Assembly (NCBI GenBank): GCA_015060965.1
Contig: SUXN01000006.1
Span: 1-64,000, forward strand
Length of the DNA: 64,000 nucleotides
Reading direction: 5' to 3'
Source: Bacteroidales bacterium
GTDB taxonomy: Bacteria; Bacteroidota; Bacteroidia; Bacteroidales; Bacteroidaceae
The notes under the pieces were generated by a model. The model was not told where the DNA came from. It did no database searches and saw only the letters and a program-made list of their open reading frames with translations. The position numbers and the translations under genes are program-made. Positions 47,651 to 56,198 of this stretch are shown here, one piece after another (positions within the stretch are counted from its first letter, which is position 1; the number at the start of each line of letters is the position of its first letter).

Positions 47651-48082
47651 ATGAAAACGTTTGCAAAAAGGACAAAGAGAACTATCTTTGCAGTCATGCT
47701 GATGCTGGCCACTGTTGCCTGCACACAGGACGACGACATAAAGGATATATTCGAGGAGCGCGAATGGACACTTTCATATGTACAGGAAGGGAATGTAAAG
47801 CGCTTCAGCGACAGCAACAAGAGGTACAATGTACAGTTCATTGACAACAGCTTCAACGCCACAACACCCGGTGGTGCCACAATAAGCGGCAAGTGGGAGG
47901 CCGACGGCGACAGCCGTAAGTTCCACTGTTGGGGCATACAGACAACCGGCAGTTTCAAGAGCGACACCATTGCCCAGAAAATGTTGCAGATATTTACCGA
48001 TGCCACTGAATATGACGGCGACACACATTGGCTACAGATAAAACAACACAAGAACGTATTCATGCAGTTCTACAGCAAATGA
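47651..48082 (+). CDS. Small lipoprotein, lipocalin-like
   Basis: A 143-residue protein with a lipoprotein signal peptide (MKTFAKRTKRTIFAVMLMLA, lipobox TVAC). The body is beta-rich (REWTLSYVQEG, GATISGKWEADGDS), reminiscent of lipocalin-like Bacteroidetes lipoproteins; it may be DUF4847 but I am not certain. An in-frame ATG at 47639, overlapping the dcp stop, would add four residues. Its stop overlaps the ATG at 48079. Function unknown. Confidence 0.6.
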   Translation: MKTFAKRTKRTIFAVMLMLATVACTQDDDIKDIFEEREWTLSYVQEGNVKRFSDSNKRYNVQFIDNSFNATTPGGATISGKWEADGDSRKFHCWGIQTTGSFKSDTIAQKMLQIFTDATEYDGDTHWLQIKQHKNVFMQFYSK

Positions 48083-48087
48083 TCATT

Positions 48088-48522
48088 ATGGAAAACAAAG
48101 ATAAGAAACAACACGAGCTCGACCTTCGCTATATGCGTATGGCAAACATCTGGGCCGAAAATTCATATTGCGAGCGCCGCAAGGTAGGAGCACTCATCGT
48201 AAAGGACAAGATGATAATCTCCGACGGCTACAACGGCACCCCGTCGGGGTTTGAGAATGTATGTGAGAACGAGGAAGGCTTCACAAAGCCTTACGTTCTG
48301 CACGCTGAGGCAAATGCAATAACAAAGATTGCCCGCTCAAACAACAACAGCAACGGCGCAACGATGTACGTAACGGCATCGCCATGCATCGAGTGTGCCA
48401 AGCTCATCATCCAGTCGGGCATCAAGCGTGTGGTGTACGGCGAGAAATATCGTCTCACCGACGGCATCGACCTGCTTGAGAGAGCCGGCATAGAGACCGT
48501 TTACCTCGAGTTCAACAAATAA
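48088..48522 (+). CDS. dCMP/cytidine deaminase-family protein
   Basis: A 144-residue zinc deaminase. The catalytic motif HAEANAI and the zinc cysteines in PCIECAKLI are present, with CERRKVGALIV near the N terminus. It most resembles deoxycytidylate deaminase (ComEB type), which makes dUMP for thymidylate synthesis. Start could be 48079 (overlapping the previous stop) or 48088; I prefer the latter because MENKDKKQHELDLRYM is the usual beginning. Part of the dcp-ctpA run. Confidence 0.88.
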   Translation: MENKDKKQHELDLRYMRMANIWAENSYCERRKVGALIVKDKMIISDGYNGTPSGFENVCENEEGFTKPYVLHAEANAITKIARSNNNSNGATMYVTASPCIECAKLIIQSGIKRVVYGEKYRLTDGIDLLERAGIETVYLEFNK

Positions 48523-48532
48523 CCCGCACTAA

Positions 48533-50146
48533 ATGAAAAAAGCATTACCGTTTCTGGTTGTGCTCATCCTTTTGTTAGGGTTCTTCATAGGCCAGAACTT
48601 TACTCAAAAGGAGAGTGGCATAACAACAATCATATTCAATAACGACAATAAGCTCTCACAGATATTCGACATAATCGACAGTGAGTATGTCGACAAGGCC
48701 GATATTGACTCAATCATAGAGCGCAGTATCCCCAAAGTGCTTGAAGAGCTTGATCCGCACAGCACATACATTCCAAAGGACGAGGTTGAGGAGATGACAT
48801 CCGACCTTCAGAGCAGTTTCAGCGGAATAGGTATACGTTTTACCATTCAGGAAGATACCATCGACATCAGTGAGGTCATCCGTGGTGGCCCATCGGAAGA
48901 GGCCGGGGTACTTGCCGGCGACAGGATCATCACCATCAACGACTCGCTCTTTGTAGGCAAGGATGTATGTACCAACCAAGCAGCCATGAAAAAACTCAAA
49001 GGCCCAAAAGGCAGTTTTGTAAAGTTAGGGTTGCAGCGCTTCGGCGAGGAAGAGCTTGTTGAGGTGAAAATAAGGCGTGACGACATTGAGGTAAAGAGCA
49101 TAGAGACCGCATACCTCCTGAACGGCAAATGGGGCTATATAATGATAGAGCGTTTTGCCGAGAACACCTTTGCCGAGTTCATAAAGGCCATGATTGAGCT
49201 TGCCAACCAGAGAGCGCAAGGTTACATCATTGACCTCAGGGGCAACGGTGGCGGTTACCTTGGAGTAGCCCTTGAGATGGCAAACCAGTTCCTCGGTGAG
49301 GATGAGGTCATCGTATACACCGAAGGCGCAAACATAAAGAAAGAGATTGAGAGAGCAAACGGTTACGGATACTTTCAGGATGTACCGCTTGTGATACTTG
49401 TTGACGAGACATCGGCATCGGCAAGCGAGATTATGGCAGGAACCATACAGGACAATGACCGCGGAACAGTCATTGGACGTAGGACATTCGGCAAGGGACT
49501 CGTCCAGAAGCAGATCAACCTTGACGACGGTTCTATGATGCGCCTGACAATAGCACGCTATCACACCCCATCGGGCCGTTGCATACAGAAGCCCTACACG
49601 AAAGGTGACGGCGAGAGCTACGCAATGGACCTCATAGACCGCTACAACCGTGGAGAGTTCTTCTCACAGGACAGCATACACCAGAACGAGGAGCTTATCT
49701 TCAAGACCAAGAACGGACGTACAGTGTATGGAGGTGGCGGTATAATGCCCGACATTTTCGTGGCGAGCGACACAACCCATGTCAACGAATATGCAAAGGA
49801 TATTTTCACCAACCGCCTGATTGCACAATACACATTGAACTACTGCAAGGCAAACAGGCAGTCGATGAAAAAACACCAGACATACGAGGAGTTGGTAACA
49901 TATCTGGACAGGCAGCCCATGCTTGACGGACTCATCAGCTTTGCCCGGACAAAAGATATTGCACCCAAGGGAAACGAGATAGCCGAATCAAAAGAGGTGC
50001 TTACACGCTCGATTTACTCCAACATAATCTACCACATGTTGGGTATGATGGAGCATATAAAGTTCGTGAACCTCAAGGATTCAACCGTTCTCAAGGCTGT
50101 CGAGATACTTGAAAGCGGTAAAGCATTCCCGGAGATTGAAGGATAA
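48533..50146 (+). CDS. C-terminal processing peptidase (S41, CtpA/Prc type)
   Basis: A 537-residue periplasmic serine protease. It has an N-terminal membrane anchor (about 5-22), a PDZ domain (about 85-170) and a catalytic domain. DETSASASEIMAG carries the nucleophile (near residue 297), and RRTFGKGLVQKQ the general-base lysine. Such enzymes trim C termini of periplasmic proteins and can act on peptidoglycan hydrolases. It starts 10 bases after the deaminase stop and ends the operon. No terminator is seen before the tRNA promoter. Confidence 0.92.
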   Translation: MKKALPFLVVLILLLGFFIGQNFTQKESGITTIIFNNDNKLSQIFDIIDSEYVDKADIDSIIERSIPKVLEELDPHSTYIPKDEVEEMTSDLQSSFSGIGIRFTIQEDTIDISEVIRGGPSEEAGVLAGDRIITINDSLFVGKDVCTNQAAMKKLKGPKGSFVKLGLQRFGEEELVEVKIRRDDIEVKSIETAYLLNGKWGYIMIERFAENTFAEFIKAMIELANQRAQGYIIDLRGNGGGYLGVALEMANQFLGEDEVIVYTEGANIKKEIERANGYGYFQDVPLVILVDETSASASEIMAGTIQDNDRGTVIGRRTFGKGLVQKQINLDDGSMMRLTIARYHTPSGRCIQKPYTKGDGESYAMDLIDRYNRGEFFSQDSIHQNEELIFKTKNGRTVYGGGGIMPDIFVASDTTHVNEYAKDIFTNRLIAQYTLNYCKANRQSMKKHQTYEELVTYLDRQPMLDGLISFARTKDIAPKGNEIAESKEVLTRSIYSNIIYHMLGMMEHIKFVNLKDSTVLKAVEILESGKAFPEIEG

Positions 50147-50203
50147 TACAACAAATCCATCAGGTTTTTGTCAAAACAACAGTTGGATTAAAAAGAATTG
50201 TTG

Positions 50204-50211
50204 TATCTTCG
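50204..50211 (+). promoter_or_regulatory. Promoter for tRNA-Gly: -33 TTG and -7 TATCTTCG
   Basis: The -7 box lies 16 bases before the tRNA. TTG at 50183-50185 is 18 bases upstream of it, the spacing expected for the Bacteroidetes primary sigma factor. Confidence 0.65.
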
Positions 50212-50226
50212 CACAAGAAATCCAAC

Positions 50227-50299
50227 GCGGTAGTAGCTCAGTTGGTAGAGCATCAGCTTCCCAAGCTGAGGGTCGCGGGTTCGAGCCCCGTTTACCGCT
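50227..50299 (+). tRNA. tRNA-Gly(CCC)
   Basis: A 73-nt tRNA. The acceptor stem is GCGGTAG/TTACCGC with a final G-T pair. The anticodon loop is TTCCCAA (CCC), closed by a TCAGC/GCTGA stem. The T arm reads GCGGGTTCGAGCCCCGT. The discriminator is U73, as usual for glycine. CCA is not encoded. It is followed by a terminator hairpin. Confidence 0.96.
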
Positions 50300-50309
50300 C
50301 ATAAGCATG

Positions 50310-50337
50310 AATGGCAGCCCACAAGGGTTGCCATTTT
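50310..50337 (+). terminator. Terminator of tRNA-Gly, first copy
   Basis: An 11-bp stem (50310-50320 with 50325-50335, one G-T pair) with an ACAA loop is followed by T5. Two near-copies occur at 50430-50454 and 50549-50574. Confidence 0.85.
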
Positions 50338-50347
50338 TGATTAAAAA

Positions 50348-50574
50348 GGTTCGAAGCCGCGACCCAATATAAAAGGAAAAGCGCTGCTTGCAGCGCGGGT
50401 TCGAGCCCCGTTTACCGCTCTTAAGCATGAATGGCAGCCACAAGGGTTGCCATTTTATGTTACCTCAGCTTGGGAAGCTGGGTCGCGGGCTCTTTGCAAG
50501 CAAAGCGGCAAAGCCGGTTACGAGCCCCGTTTACCGCTCTTAAGCAAGAATGGCAGCCCACAAGGGTTGCCATT
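50348..50574 (+). repeat. Scrambled tRNA-Gly fragments with duplicated terminators
   Basis: Downstream of the tRNA are partial copies of it. 50395-50420 repeats its T arm and acceptor end (same as 50275-50300). 50521-50539 repeats CGAGCCCCGTTTACCGCTC. Each is followed by the terminator hairpin. 50348-50365 is an inverted near-copy of the T-arm region. 50465-50480 is the anticodon arm in reverse complement, with GGTCGCGGG after it in the original orientation. None can form a whole tRNA. The rest of 50575-50821 is a short intergenic repeat (GAGCGTAGCGACGAG) and the terminator of the next gene. Confidence 0.8.
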
Positions 50575-50756
50575 TATGCTTAGGGGCTCTATTGCAATTT
50601 ATTGCAAGACAGAGGGGTATAAATATCATGTTAGCGTAAATGAGTCTGGTTGTCATCTCGAGCGAGCGTAGCGACGAGAGATCTCTCCTCCTTACAGTCG
50701 TCGAGATTACAAAGTTTCGTATTTTAAGGGCCATTAATGGGCTGATAACTAAACAA

Positions 50757-50797
50757 AACACAGCGCTCCACTGATTGCTTCAGGAGAGCGCTGTGTT
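50757..50797 (-). terminator. Terminator after the second glutamine synthetase gene
   Basis: A 12-bp stem (50757-50768 with 50786-50797) with a small inner stem. T-rich on the minus strand after the stem. Confidence 0.75.
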
Positions 50798-50821
50798 ACC
50801 TGTTACTATTTACTATCAAAA

Positions 50822-52324
50822 TCATCCACAATGGAAATAACGTCGGACGAGAGCCAGCATCTCTTCCCTGTCGTCACCGATGTCGGCACGCAAACTACGG
50901 TCGTCGTATGAACGAAGGCGCTTTATTATTCCGTCAATCATTGCCGGACTGAAGACATTATGCTCTTCGAACACTGCACGTTGGCGCTCGAGACAATCGG
51001 CGCTTGCAGCACAGCTGTCGGGCAACTGGGCAAGGGAAGAGAGTTTGTCAGCATTCTCCTTCCGGTGTATGTTCACGTTCACGTAAGTACGCTCGGCAAC
51101 CTCAAGGGCATTCTCCATCTCAAAGCCATGACGGCAAGCGACAGCAAGACCGGCAATGAGCTGGTATATATCGGCCGAGCCATCGGGTGAACGCATCTCA
51201 ACGGTCTGTTTCTGTGTAGTGTCGTAGTTGCTTACAGGCTCAAGCGGATTGGCCAAACGGCACATATCGCTCTTGGCAGCCCAGCCGAGCGGAACACGTA
51301 CAAGTACCGAGCGGTTGCGGTCGCCCCAACACACATTGGTAGGTGCTTCCTGATGCGGCACAAGACGGAAATATGATGTCGGGTTGGTATTTCCGAAAGC
51401 CGTTATCGAAGGTGCAAGCTCCATCATCCCGGCAATGGCACGACGGGCAACAGCAGAGAGCGAACCGCCGTCGAGCATGCAGTTGTTGCCGTCTTTTGTT
51501 ATGCGCATATGTATGTGCAGCCCCGAGCCGGCCTTACCTGCGGTAATCTTAGGTGCAAAGGTTATGTCATAGCCATTACGGTAGGCAAGGTTACGTATTA
51601 TCCACTTTGCGATCATCAGCTGGTCGGCAGCCTCACAGGCAGGAACAGGCAGGAACTCAATCTCGTTCTGTTCATATACATTGCCATTGATGGTAAAGTT
51701 ACCAACCTCGGAGTGTCCGTATTTTATCTGGCCTCCGGCCTGTGCTATGTATGACATGCAGGTTGTGCGGAAGTCATTGAACTTTGCATATGGTGCCGAC
51801 TCATGGTAGCCCTTCTGGTCGGTAGCAGGAAACATGCCGCTGTCGGGAGCAATGACATAATACTCAAGCTCACCCATGGCCTCGAACTCCATTCCTGTCA
51901 CATCCTTGAAAGCACGGCACGCCTTGCGAAGAGTATTCTCGGGAGAACTCTCAAGCGGCTCGCCGTCCTTGTTGAAATATGAACAGAGCATGGATAGCGT
52001 AGGAATCTCAGCAAACGGGTCAAGGAAAGCCGTGCTGAACCGCGGCAACACATAGAGGTCGCTGCTGCCGGCCTCAATGAACGGGAAGAGCGACGAGCCA
52101 TCGACACGCTCACCGCAGGTGAGTATGGCATCGAGGTAGGCCGCGCTGTTGATTACAAAATTAAGCGTCTTGAGCCTGCCGTCACCGGCGGGATACATGA
52201 AATTGACCATGCGGATGCCGTTCTCCTTGATGTACTGCACAATATCGGCCTTGGTAAACTCACTGCTGGGCTTGCCCAGAAAAGCCACAACCCTGTTAGG
52301 GTTCATCTCCAACGAACTATTCAT
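50822..52324 (-). CDS. Glutamine synthetase family protein (type I-like)
   Basis: A 500-residue protein of the glutamine synthetase type I fold. The beta-grasp domain (about 20-110) is followed by the catalytic domain with MGELEYYV (metal Glu), GSGLHIHMRI, NPTSYFRLVP and the RNRSVLVRVP ATP/glutamate site. It is slightly longer than typical GlnA and has no obvious adenylylation tyrosine motif. It could make glutamine or act on another amine such as a polyamine. A good promoter lies 39 bases upstream. The genome also has GlnN at 41.4 kb. Confidence 0.85.
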   Translation of the reverse strand: MNSSLEMNPNRVVAFLGKPSSEFTKADIVQYIKENGIRMVNFMYPAGDGRLKTLNFVINSAAYLDAILTCGERVDGSSLFPFIEAGSSDLYVLPRFSTAFLDPFAEIPTLSMLCSYFNKDGEPLESSPENTLRKACRAFKDVTGMEFEAMGELEYYVIAPDSGMFPATDQKGYHESAPYAKFNDFRTTCMSYIAQAGGQIKYGHSEVGNFTINGNVYEQNEIEFLPVPACEAADQLMIAKWIIRNLAYRNGYDITFAPKITAGKAGSGLHIHMRITKDGNNCMLDGGSLSAVARRAIAGMMELAPSITAFGNTNPTSYFRLVPHQEAPTNVCWGDRNRSVLVRVPLGWAAKSDMCRLANPLEPVSNYDTTQKQTVEMRSPDGSADIYQLIAGLAVACRHGFEMENALEVAERTYVNVNIHRKENADKLSSLAQLPDSCAASADCLERQRAVFEEHNVFSPAMIDGIIKRLRSYDDRSLRADIGDDREEMLALVRRYFHCG

Positions 52325-52362
52325 AACAGAAATTTTTTATTGTTATATGTTGCACTTTGCCA

Positions 52363-52370
52363 CAAAGTTA
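52363..52370 (-). promoter_or_regulatory. Promoter for the second glutamine synthetase gene
   Basis: Minus-strand TAACTTTG, with TTTG 18 bases upstream (plus-strand positions 52389-52392), a full -33/-7 pair. Confidence 0.65.
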
Positions 52371-52413
52371 TCTTTTTTATCGATAAAACAAAGCGCAACC
52401 GGAAAATATTCTT

Positions 52414-52421
52414 AAGTTTGT
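52414..52421 (+). promoter_or_regulatory. -7 box TAAGTTTG for the small Cys-rich gene
   Basis: TAnnTTTG match 18 bases ahead of the ATG at 52439. Confidence 0.55.
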
Positions 52422-52438
52422 ACAACAACTGAATAAAC

Positions 52439-52762
52439 ATGAGAATTCTTATATATACAACAGAGACAGAGGTTGGCGAGTGGGCCAAGGAGACACTGAA
52501 CGAGTTCGGGCGAGGAATGCATATACACGTGTCGGACAAGCCGGAAATGCTGGAAGGCAAATGGTCGTTCACAATTATATTCGGTGAGGATTGCAACAAC
52601 GCCACCGACCCTCAAAAGAACGCGTGCTACCCTGTTCCATCGGACAATGAGGAACGCGCCGACCTAAGGCGCAAGCTATGGGCACTCTACCGCGACACGT
52701 TGAGGGACCGGATTGGTTCCAAATGCAGCTGCGGGCTATATGATGTATGCCATTGCCATTAG
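52439..52762 (+). CDS. Small Cys/His-rich protein of unknown function
   Basis: A 107-residue protein I do not recognise. The N-terminal half looks like an alpha/beta fold (MRILIYTTETEVGEWAKE, then FTIIFGED). Cysteines are at 52 and 63, and the C terminus ends C96-S-C98-x5-C104-H-C106-H107, a likely metal site. The promoter and divergent position opposite the glutamine synthetase gene support a real gene. A zinc or iron-sulfur role is inference. Confidence 0.6.
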   Translation: MRILIYTTETEVGEWAKETLNEFGRGMHIHVSDKPEMLEGKWSFTIIFGEDCNNATDPQKNACYPVPSDNEERADLRRKLWALYRDTLRDRIGSKCSCGLYDVCHCH

Positions 52763-52819
52763 AGGTGAAGGGTGAAGGGTAAACAATTACACATCACTCA
52801 CTACACACTAAGCATCCCC

Positions 52820-53743
52820 TTATTTACCTTTATTGATGATGTATATACCGGCTGTGGCAAGAGCAGCCGCTGCCACATATTTCCAATAGAATGGTTCGCC
52901 AAGACACATACACGATGTGACTGCGCCCACCACAGGAATGAGTGAGTTGAAAATCGCCACCTTGCCCACCGGATTGCAGGTGAGTAGCTTGTTATAGAGC
53001 GTGAAACCGAGAGCCGAGATGCAGACAAGCAGCATAAGAATCACCACTCCAACAGCATTGATATCGGGAAGCGTTCCGTCCATCAGAATTCCCGGAACGA
53101 CAAGCATGACACCGCCCAGAGCCAGGCTATAGCCCGTTCCCACAAAAACATCGACACGCTTGCCCAATCCACGGGTCATGAGACCGGCGAGTGCAGCACA
53201 GAAGGTATTCAGTATTATCATGCCGTCACCCATAAAGGTGAAGCCACCGCCTGCCCCACCGCCTATGTTCAGAGCCATAATGCCGGCAAAGCCCAATGCA
53301 CAGCCAACAATCTTGCTCGAGGTGAGCCTGTCACTCTTGAAAAACATACATGCCAGCAGCACAAGCAGGAAGGTACCCAGAGAGTTGAGGATTGCGGCAC
53401 GTGCTCCGTCACTGTACGAGAGACCCACATAAAAGAAATAGTAGTGCAGACCTGTGTTAAGCAGTGCAAACAGCAGCACATATAGCCACCCTCCGGTACC
53501 GGCAACTGCGAAGCGCCTGCGTGTAGCGGCTGCAATGGCAAGCACAATAAGGCCGGCGAGGATAAAACGCACACCGGCAAAGAGCATCTTGCTGCCTGTC
53601 ATAACTTGTGTTATTCCGAACTCTGCAAAGCCCAGTTTGATAAGCGGATAGGCCCATCCCCACGCTATTGCTGCTATAAGAGCAAATGTCACCACCCAAA
53701 ATGGGCGCTGGAATATTGAGGTATTCTTGTTGTCTTGTTCCAT
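52820..53743 (-). CDS. EamA/DMT-family transporter
   Basis: A 307-residue inner-membrane protein with about ten hydrophobic segments, arranged as two EamA repeats (about 15-145 and 160-300). DMT exporters of this kind move amino acids or metabolites out of the cell. Substrate unknown. It is divergent from the histidine phosphatase gene. Confidence 0.85.
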   Translation of the reverse strand: MEQDNKNTSIFQRPFWVVTFALIAAIAWGWAYPLIKLGFAEFGITQVMTGSKMLFAGVRFILAGLIVLAIAAATRRRFAVAGTGGWLYVLLFALLNTGLHYYFFYVGLSYSDGARAAILNSLGTFLLVLLACMFFKSDRLTSSKIVGCALGFAGIMALNIGGGAGGGFTFMGDGMIILNTFCAALAGLMTRGLGKRVDVFVGTGYSLALGGVMLVVPGILMDGTLPDINAVGVVILMLLVCISALGFTLYNKLLTCNPVGKVAIFNSLIPVVGAVTSCMCLGEPFYWKYVAAAALATAGIYIINKGK

Positions 53744-53833
53744 AATGCTGCAAAATTAGCAAAATTATCGGTACACGGCAGCATTGTAAGTAAAGAAGAT
53801 TGTCAACAATAATACTCCATTCAGAAGAAAATA

Positions 53834-53841
53834 CTATCTTT
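53834..53841 (+). promoter_or_regulatory. -7 box TATCTTTG for the histidine phosphatase gene
   Basis: TAnnTTTG match 30 bases ahead of the start at 53871. Confidence 0.55.
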
Positions 53842-53870
53842 GCTAATAGAATGATTAAAACAAGAAAATT

Positions 53871-54371
53871 ATGGCTACAACAATTTATATGACCCGCCAC
53901 GGCGAGACAATAGAAAATTCAAAGGGACTGTTCCAGGGACAGACACCGGGACACCTCTCGGAGCTTGGTATAGAGCAGGCTCGCTCATTGCGCCCACGTA
54001 TTGCCGAGTTGGAGTTCGATGTGGTTCTCTGCAGCGACCTCAAGCGTTGCCTTGACACTGCCGAGATTGCCCTTGAAGGCCGCGAATGTATTTTCATCAA
54101 GGAGCCGCTGTTGCGCGAGCGCGACCTCGGCAACCTTGCCGGCACCCCCATCAAAGGCGCGGTTTACAACGACACAGTTGAGACAGAGGAGTCAATGAAG
54201 GAGCGTGCTCACAAGTTCCTTGACAAAGTGCGCCGTGAGTACCCGGACAAGAAGATCCTCGCTTTCAGCCATGGTTTCTTCTGCCGCATCATGGAGGCTG
54301 AGATAAAGGGAGTGACCCACAGGGATGTTACCCTCTTCGGCAACTGCGAGATAAGGGAGTTCATTGTATAA
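53871..54371 (+). CDS. Histidine phosphatase family protein (phosphoglycerate mutase-like)
   Basis: A 166-residue small phosphatase. The RHG motif (TRHGETIEN, phospho-accepting His near residue 9), the CSDLKRCLDTA substrate region, the catalytic ERDLGNLAG acid and the second His in FSHGFFCR are all present. It is short, like CobC or generic broad-specificity phosphatases, rather than glycolytic phosphoglycerate mutase. Substrate unknown. Copy A of the 76-nt structured element begins 33 bases after its stop. Confidence 0.85.
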   Translation: MATTIYMTRHGETIENSKGLFQGQTPGHLSELGIEQARSLRPRIAELEFDVVLCSDLKRCLDTAEIALEGRECIFIKEPLLRERDLGNLAGTPIKGAVYNDTVETEESMKERAHKFLDKVRREYPDKKILAFSHGFFCRIMEAEIKGVTHRDVTLFGNCEIREFIV

Positions 54372-54403
54372 CGAAAAACGGAAAGGTGAAAGCCGTAGGC
54401 TTC

Positions 54404-54479
54404 GATAACGCCGGCAGCAATTAGTCGCAGGTAGCGTGGCATAGTCACGCCCTGCGGGTTGCGAGAGGACGGCGTTGTC
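54404..54479. repeat. 76-nt structured element, copy A
   Basis: Layout: a 10-bp outer stem (GATAACGCCG/CGGCGTTGTC); a 13-nt 5' internal segment; 5-bp stem GCAGG/CCTGC; a 2-nt bulge on the 5' side; 5-bp stem GCGTG/CACGC; a 7-nt loop GCATAGT; and a 14-nt 3' internal segment starting GGGTTGCGA. It lies in the 3' region of the histidine phosphatase transcript. Copy A is part of a direct repeat of about 110 bases shared with copy B, including a GCCGTAGGC mini-hairpin just upstream. Confidence 0.75.
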
Positions 54480-54528
54480 AAAGTGAAAAGTTAAAAGTTA
54501 AAACGAAAAACGGAAAGCCGTAGGCTTC

Positions 54529-54604
54529 GATAACGCCGGCAGCAATTAGTCGCAGGTAGCGTGGCAAAGTCACGCCCTGCGGGTTGCGAGAGGACGGCGT
54601 TGTC
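54529..54604. repeat. 76-nt structured element, copy B
   Basis: Identical to copy A except for one loop base (GCAAAGT for GCATAGT). The flanking direct repeat begins at about 54502. All stems are preserved. Region 54372-54868 otherwise contains a second repeat type and no gene. Confidence 0.75.
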
Positions 54605-54666
54605 AAAGTCGCAAGCGGTTACTCTTCAACAACACGAGCAGTGACAATAATTTAGACAAAGTAAAC

Positions 54667-54794
54667 AATATACAGACTCCTCCGTCCTTCGGACACCTCC
54701 TCTATAAACAGAGGAGGACTGAGAAAGAAGAACATAAATAAAAGACAACAGTGCTCCTCTAAGATAGAGGAGCTCCCCGAATGGGGTGAGGAGT
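54667..54794. repeat. Intergenic repeat with CCTCCTCT/AGAGGAGG hairpin, copy 1
   Basis: About 90 bases are shared with 57869-57975, including a CCTCCTCT-ataaac-AGAGGAGG hairpin, then GACTGAGAAAGAAGAAC and AATAAAAGACAACAG. The 3' part ends in a CTCCTC...GAGGAG inverted repeat. The type resembles short dispersed palindromic repeats between genes. Confidence 0.7.
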
Positions 54795-54868
54795 ATGTAT
54801 GACCACATAAACAACAACATATCCGTTTCAAAGCAAGCTACCTTCTCCAAACAAGACATGTAATTTCC

Positions 54869-55522
54869 ATGAAAAAAGCCGAACTATATAAAAAAGCCAT
54901 AGAATACTTTGAGGTGGCGATGCCCGTTGCTGAAACGGAGCTCAACTACTCCACCCCGTTTGACCTGCTTGTGGCAGTCATATTGTCAGCGCAATGTACC
55001 GACAAGCGCGTGAACATGGTCACCCCCGACCTCATCGCACGCTACCCCGATGCACACGAGATGGCCCAGGCCCACCCCGACGAAATCTACAACTACATAA
55101 AGAGCGTATCGTACCCCAACAACAAGGCAAAGCATCTTGTAGGCATGGCACAGAAGCTATGCAGCGATTTCGGCGGCGAGGTTCCCGACACTCTTGAGGA
55201 ACTCGTTACGCTGCCCGGCGTGGGACGCAAGACTGCCAATGTAATTCTCTCCGTAGTGTGGGACAGAAGCGCCATGGCCGTAGACACCCACGTGTTCCGC
55301 GTGAGCCACCGCATAGGACTGGTGCCCAAACGCTGCACCACTCCCTACAGTGTGGAGATGGAGCTGATGAAACACCTTCCGCAAGATATCATCCCCAAAG
55401 CCCATCATTGGCTCATATTGCATGGACGGTATGTATGCAAGGCCCGCACACCTGAATGCGGCAGATGCGGACTGACCGAAGTGTGTAAAGAGTACCTCAA
55501 ACAGCACCCTAAAAGAGTATAA
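54869..55522 (+). CDS. nth: Endonuclease III (DNA glycosylase/AP lyase)
   Basis: A 217-residue base-excision repair enzyme acting on oxidised pyrimidines. The helix-hairpin-helix LPGVGRKTANVI includes the catalytic Lys, AVDTHVFRVSHR the catalytic Asp, and the C-terminal iron-sulfur cluster is C-x6-C-x2-C-x5-C (CKARTPECGRCGLTEVC). Full length. It is followed after 6 bases by a Nudix gene, likely one operon. Confidence 0.96.
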   Translation: MKKAELYKKAIEYFEVAMPVAETELNYSTPFDLLVAVILSAQCTDKRVNMVTPDLIARYPDAHEMAQAHPDEIYNYIKSVSYPNNKAKHLVGMAQKLCSDFGGEVPDTLEELVTLPGVGRKTANVILSVVWDRSAMAVDTHVFRVSHRIGLVPKRCTTPYSVEMELMKHLPQDIIPKAHHWLILHGRYVCKARTPECGRCGLTEVCKEYLKQHPKRV

Positions 55523-55528
55523 ATCCCA

Positions 55529-56074
55529 ATGAGCAACAACAAGAAGTGGAAAGTCCTGGACAGGGAGTATCTTTTCAGACGTCCGTGGCTGACAGCACGA
55601 CGCGACAAGCTTGAACTGCCCGACGGCAGAATCATGGACGAATATTATGTACTTGAATACCCCGATTGGGTAAATGTCATTGCAATAACCAAGGACGGAC
55701 AAATCGTTATGGAGAAGCAGTACCGTCACGGTCTGGAAGTGATCAGCACCGAGTTGCCGTGCGGAGTGATTGAGGAAGGCGAAGAGCCATTGGAGGCTGC
55801 CAAACGCGAACTGCTTGAGGAGACAGGCTACAGCGGAGGTGAGTGGAGCAGGCTGATGACGCTCTCGCCCAACCCCAGTTCCATGAATAACCTCGCGCAC
55901 TGCTTCCTTGCCGTGGGCGTCGAAAAGACAGCCCAGCAGTCACTTGACGAGAACGAGGACCTTGAGGTGTTGCTGATGAGCGAGGACGAAGTGAAGTCAC
56001 TGCTCCATGAAGGCGGTATATGTCAGGCACTGATGGTTGCCCCGCTCTACAAATACTTCAGCCAAAAGGAATAA
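55529..56074 (+). CDS. Nudix hydrolase (ADP-ribose pyrophosphatase-like)
   Basis: A 181-residue hydrolase of nucleoside diphosphate derivatives. The full Nudix box GVIEEGEEPLEAAKRELLEE...G is present near residue 75. The beginning (WKVLDREYLFRRPWLTARRDKLELPDGR) resembles ADP-ribose pyrophosphatases. It is co-transcribed with nth, consistent with nucleotide clean-up, though the substrate is inferred. Confidence 0.88.
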   Translation: MSNNKKWKVLDREYLFRRPWLTARRDKLELPDGRIMDEYYVLEYPDWVNVIAITKDGQIVMEKQYRHGLEVISTELPCGVIEEGEEPLEAAKRELLEETGYSGGEWSRLMTLSPNPSSMNNLAHCFLAVGVEKTAQQSLDENEDLEVLLMSEDEVKSLLHEGGICQALMVAPLYKYFSQKE

Positions 56075-56139
56075 AAGAGCAATAGAAATCCTTAAAGAAA
56101 TTTTATTTGAAAATATTACCTCTTTTATATAAAAAACAT

Positions 56140-56147
56140 TATCTTCG
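56140..56147 (+). promoter_or_regulatory. -7 box TATCTTCG in the pgk upstream region
   Basis: TAnnTTTG-like box 369 bases ahead of pgk. If used, it gives a very long leader through the repeat region; a nearer promoter may exist. Confidence 0.35.
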
Positions 56148-56198
56148 CAGAATGAAATAGTGTCGGTAATTGTTATTATCCGCAGAGTGTAAAGATTT

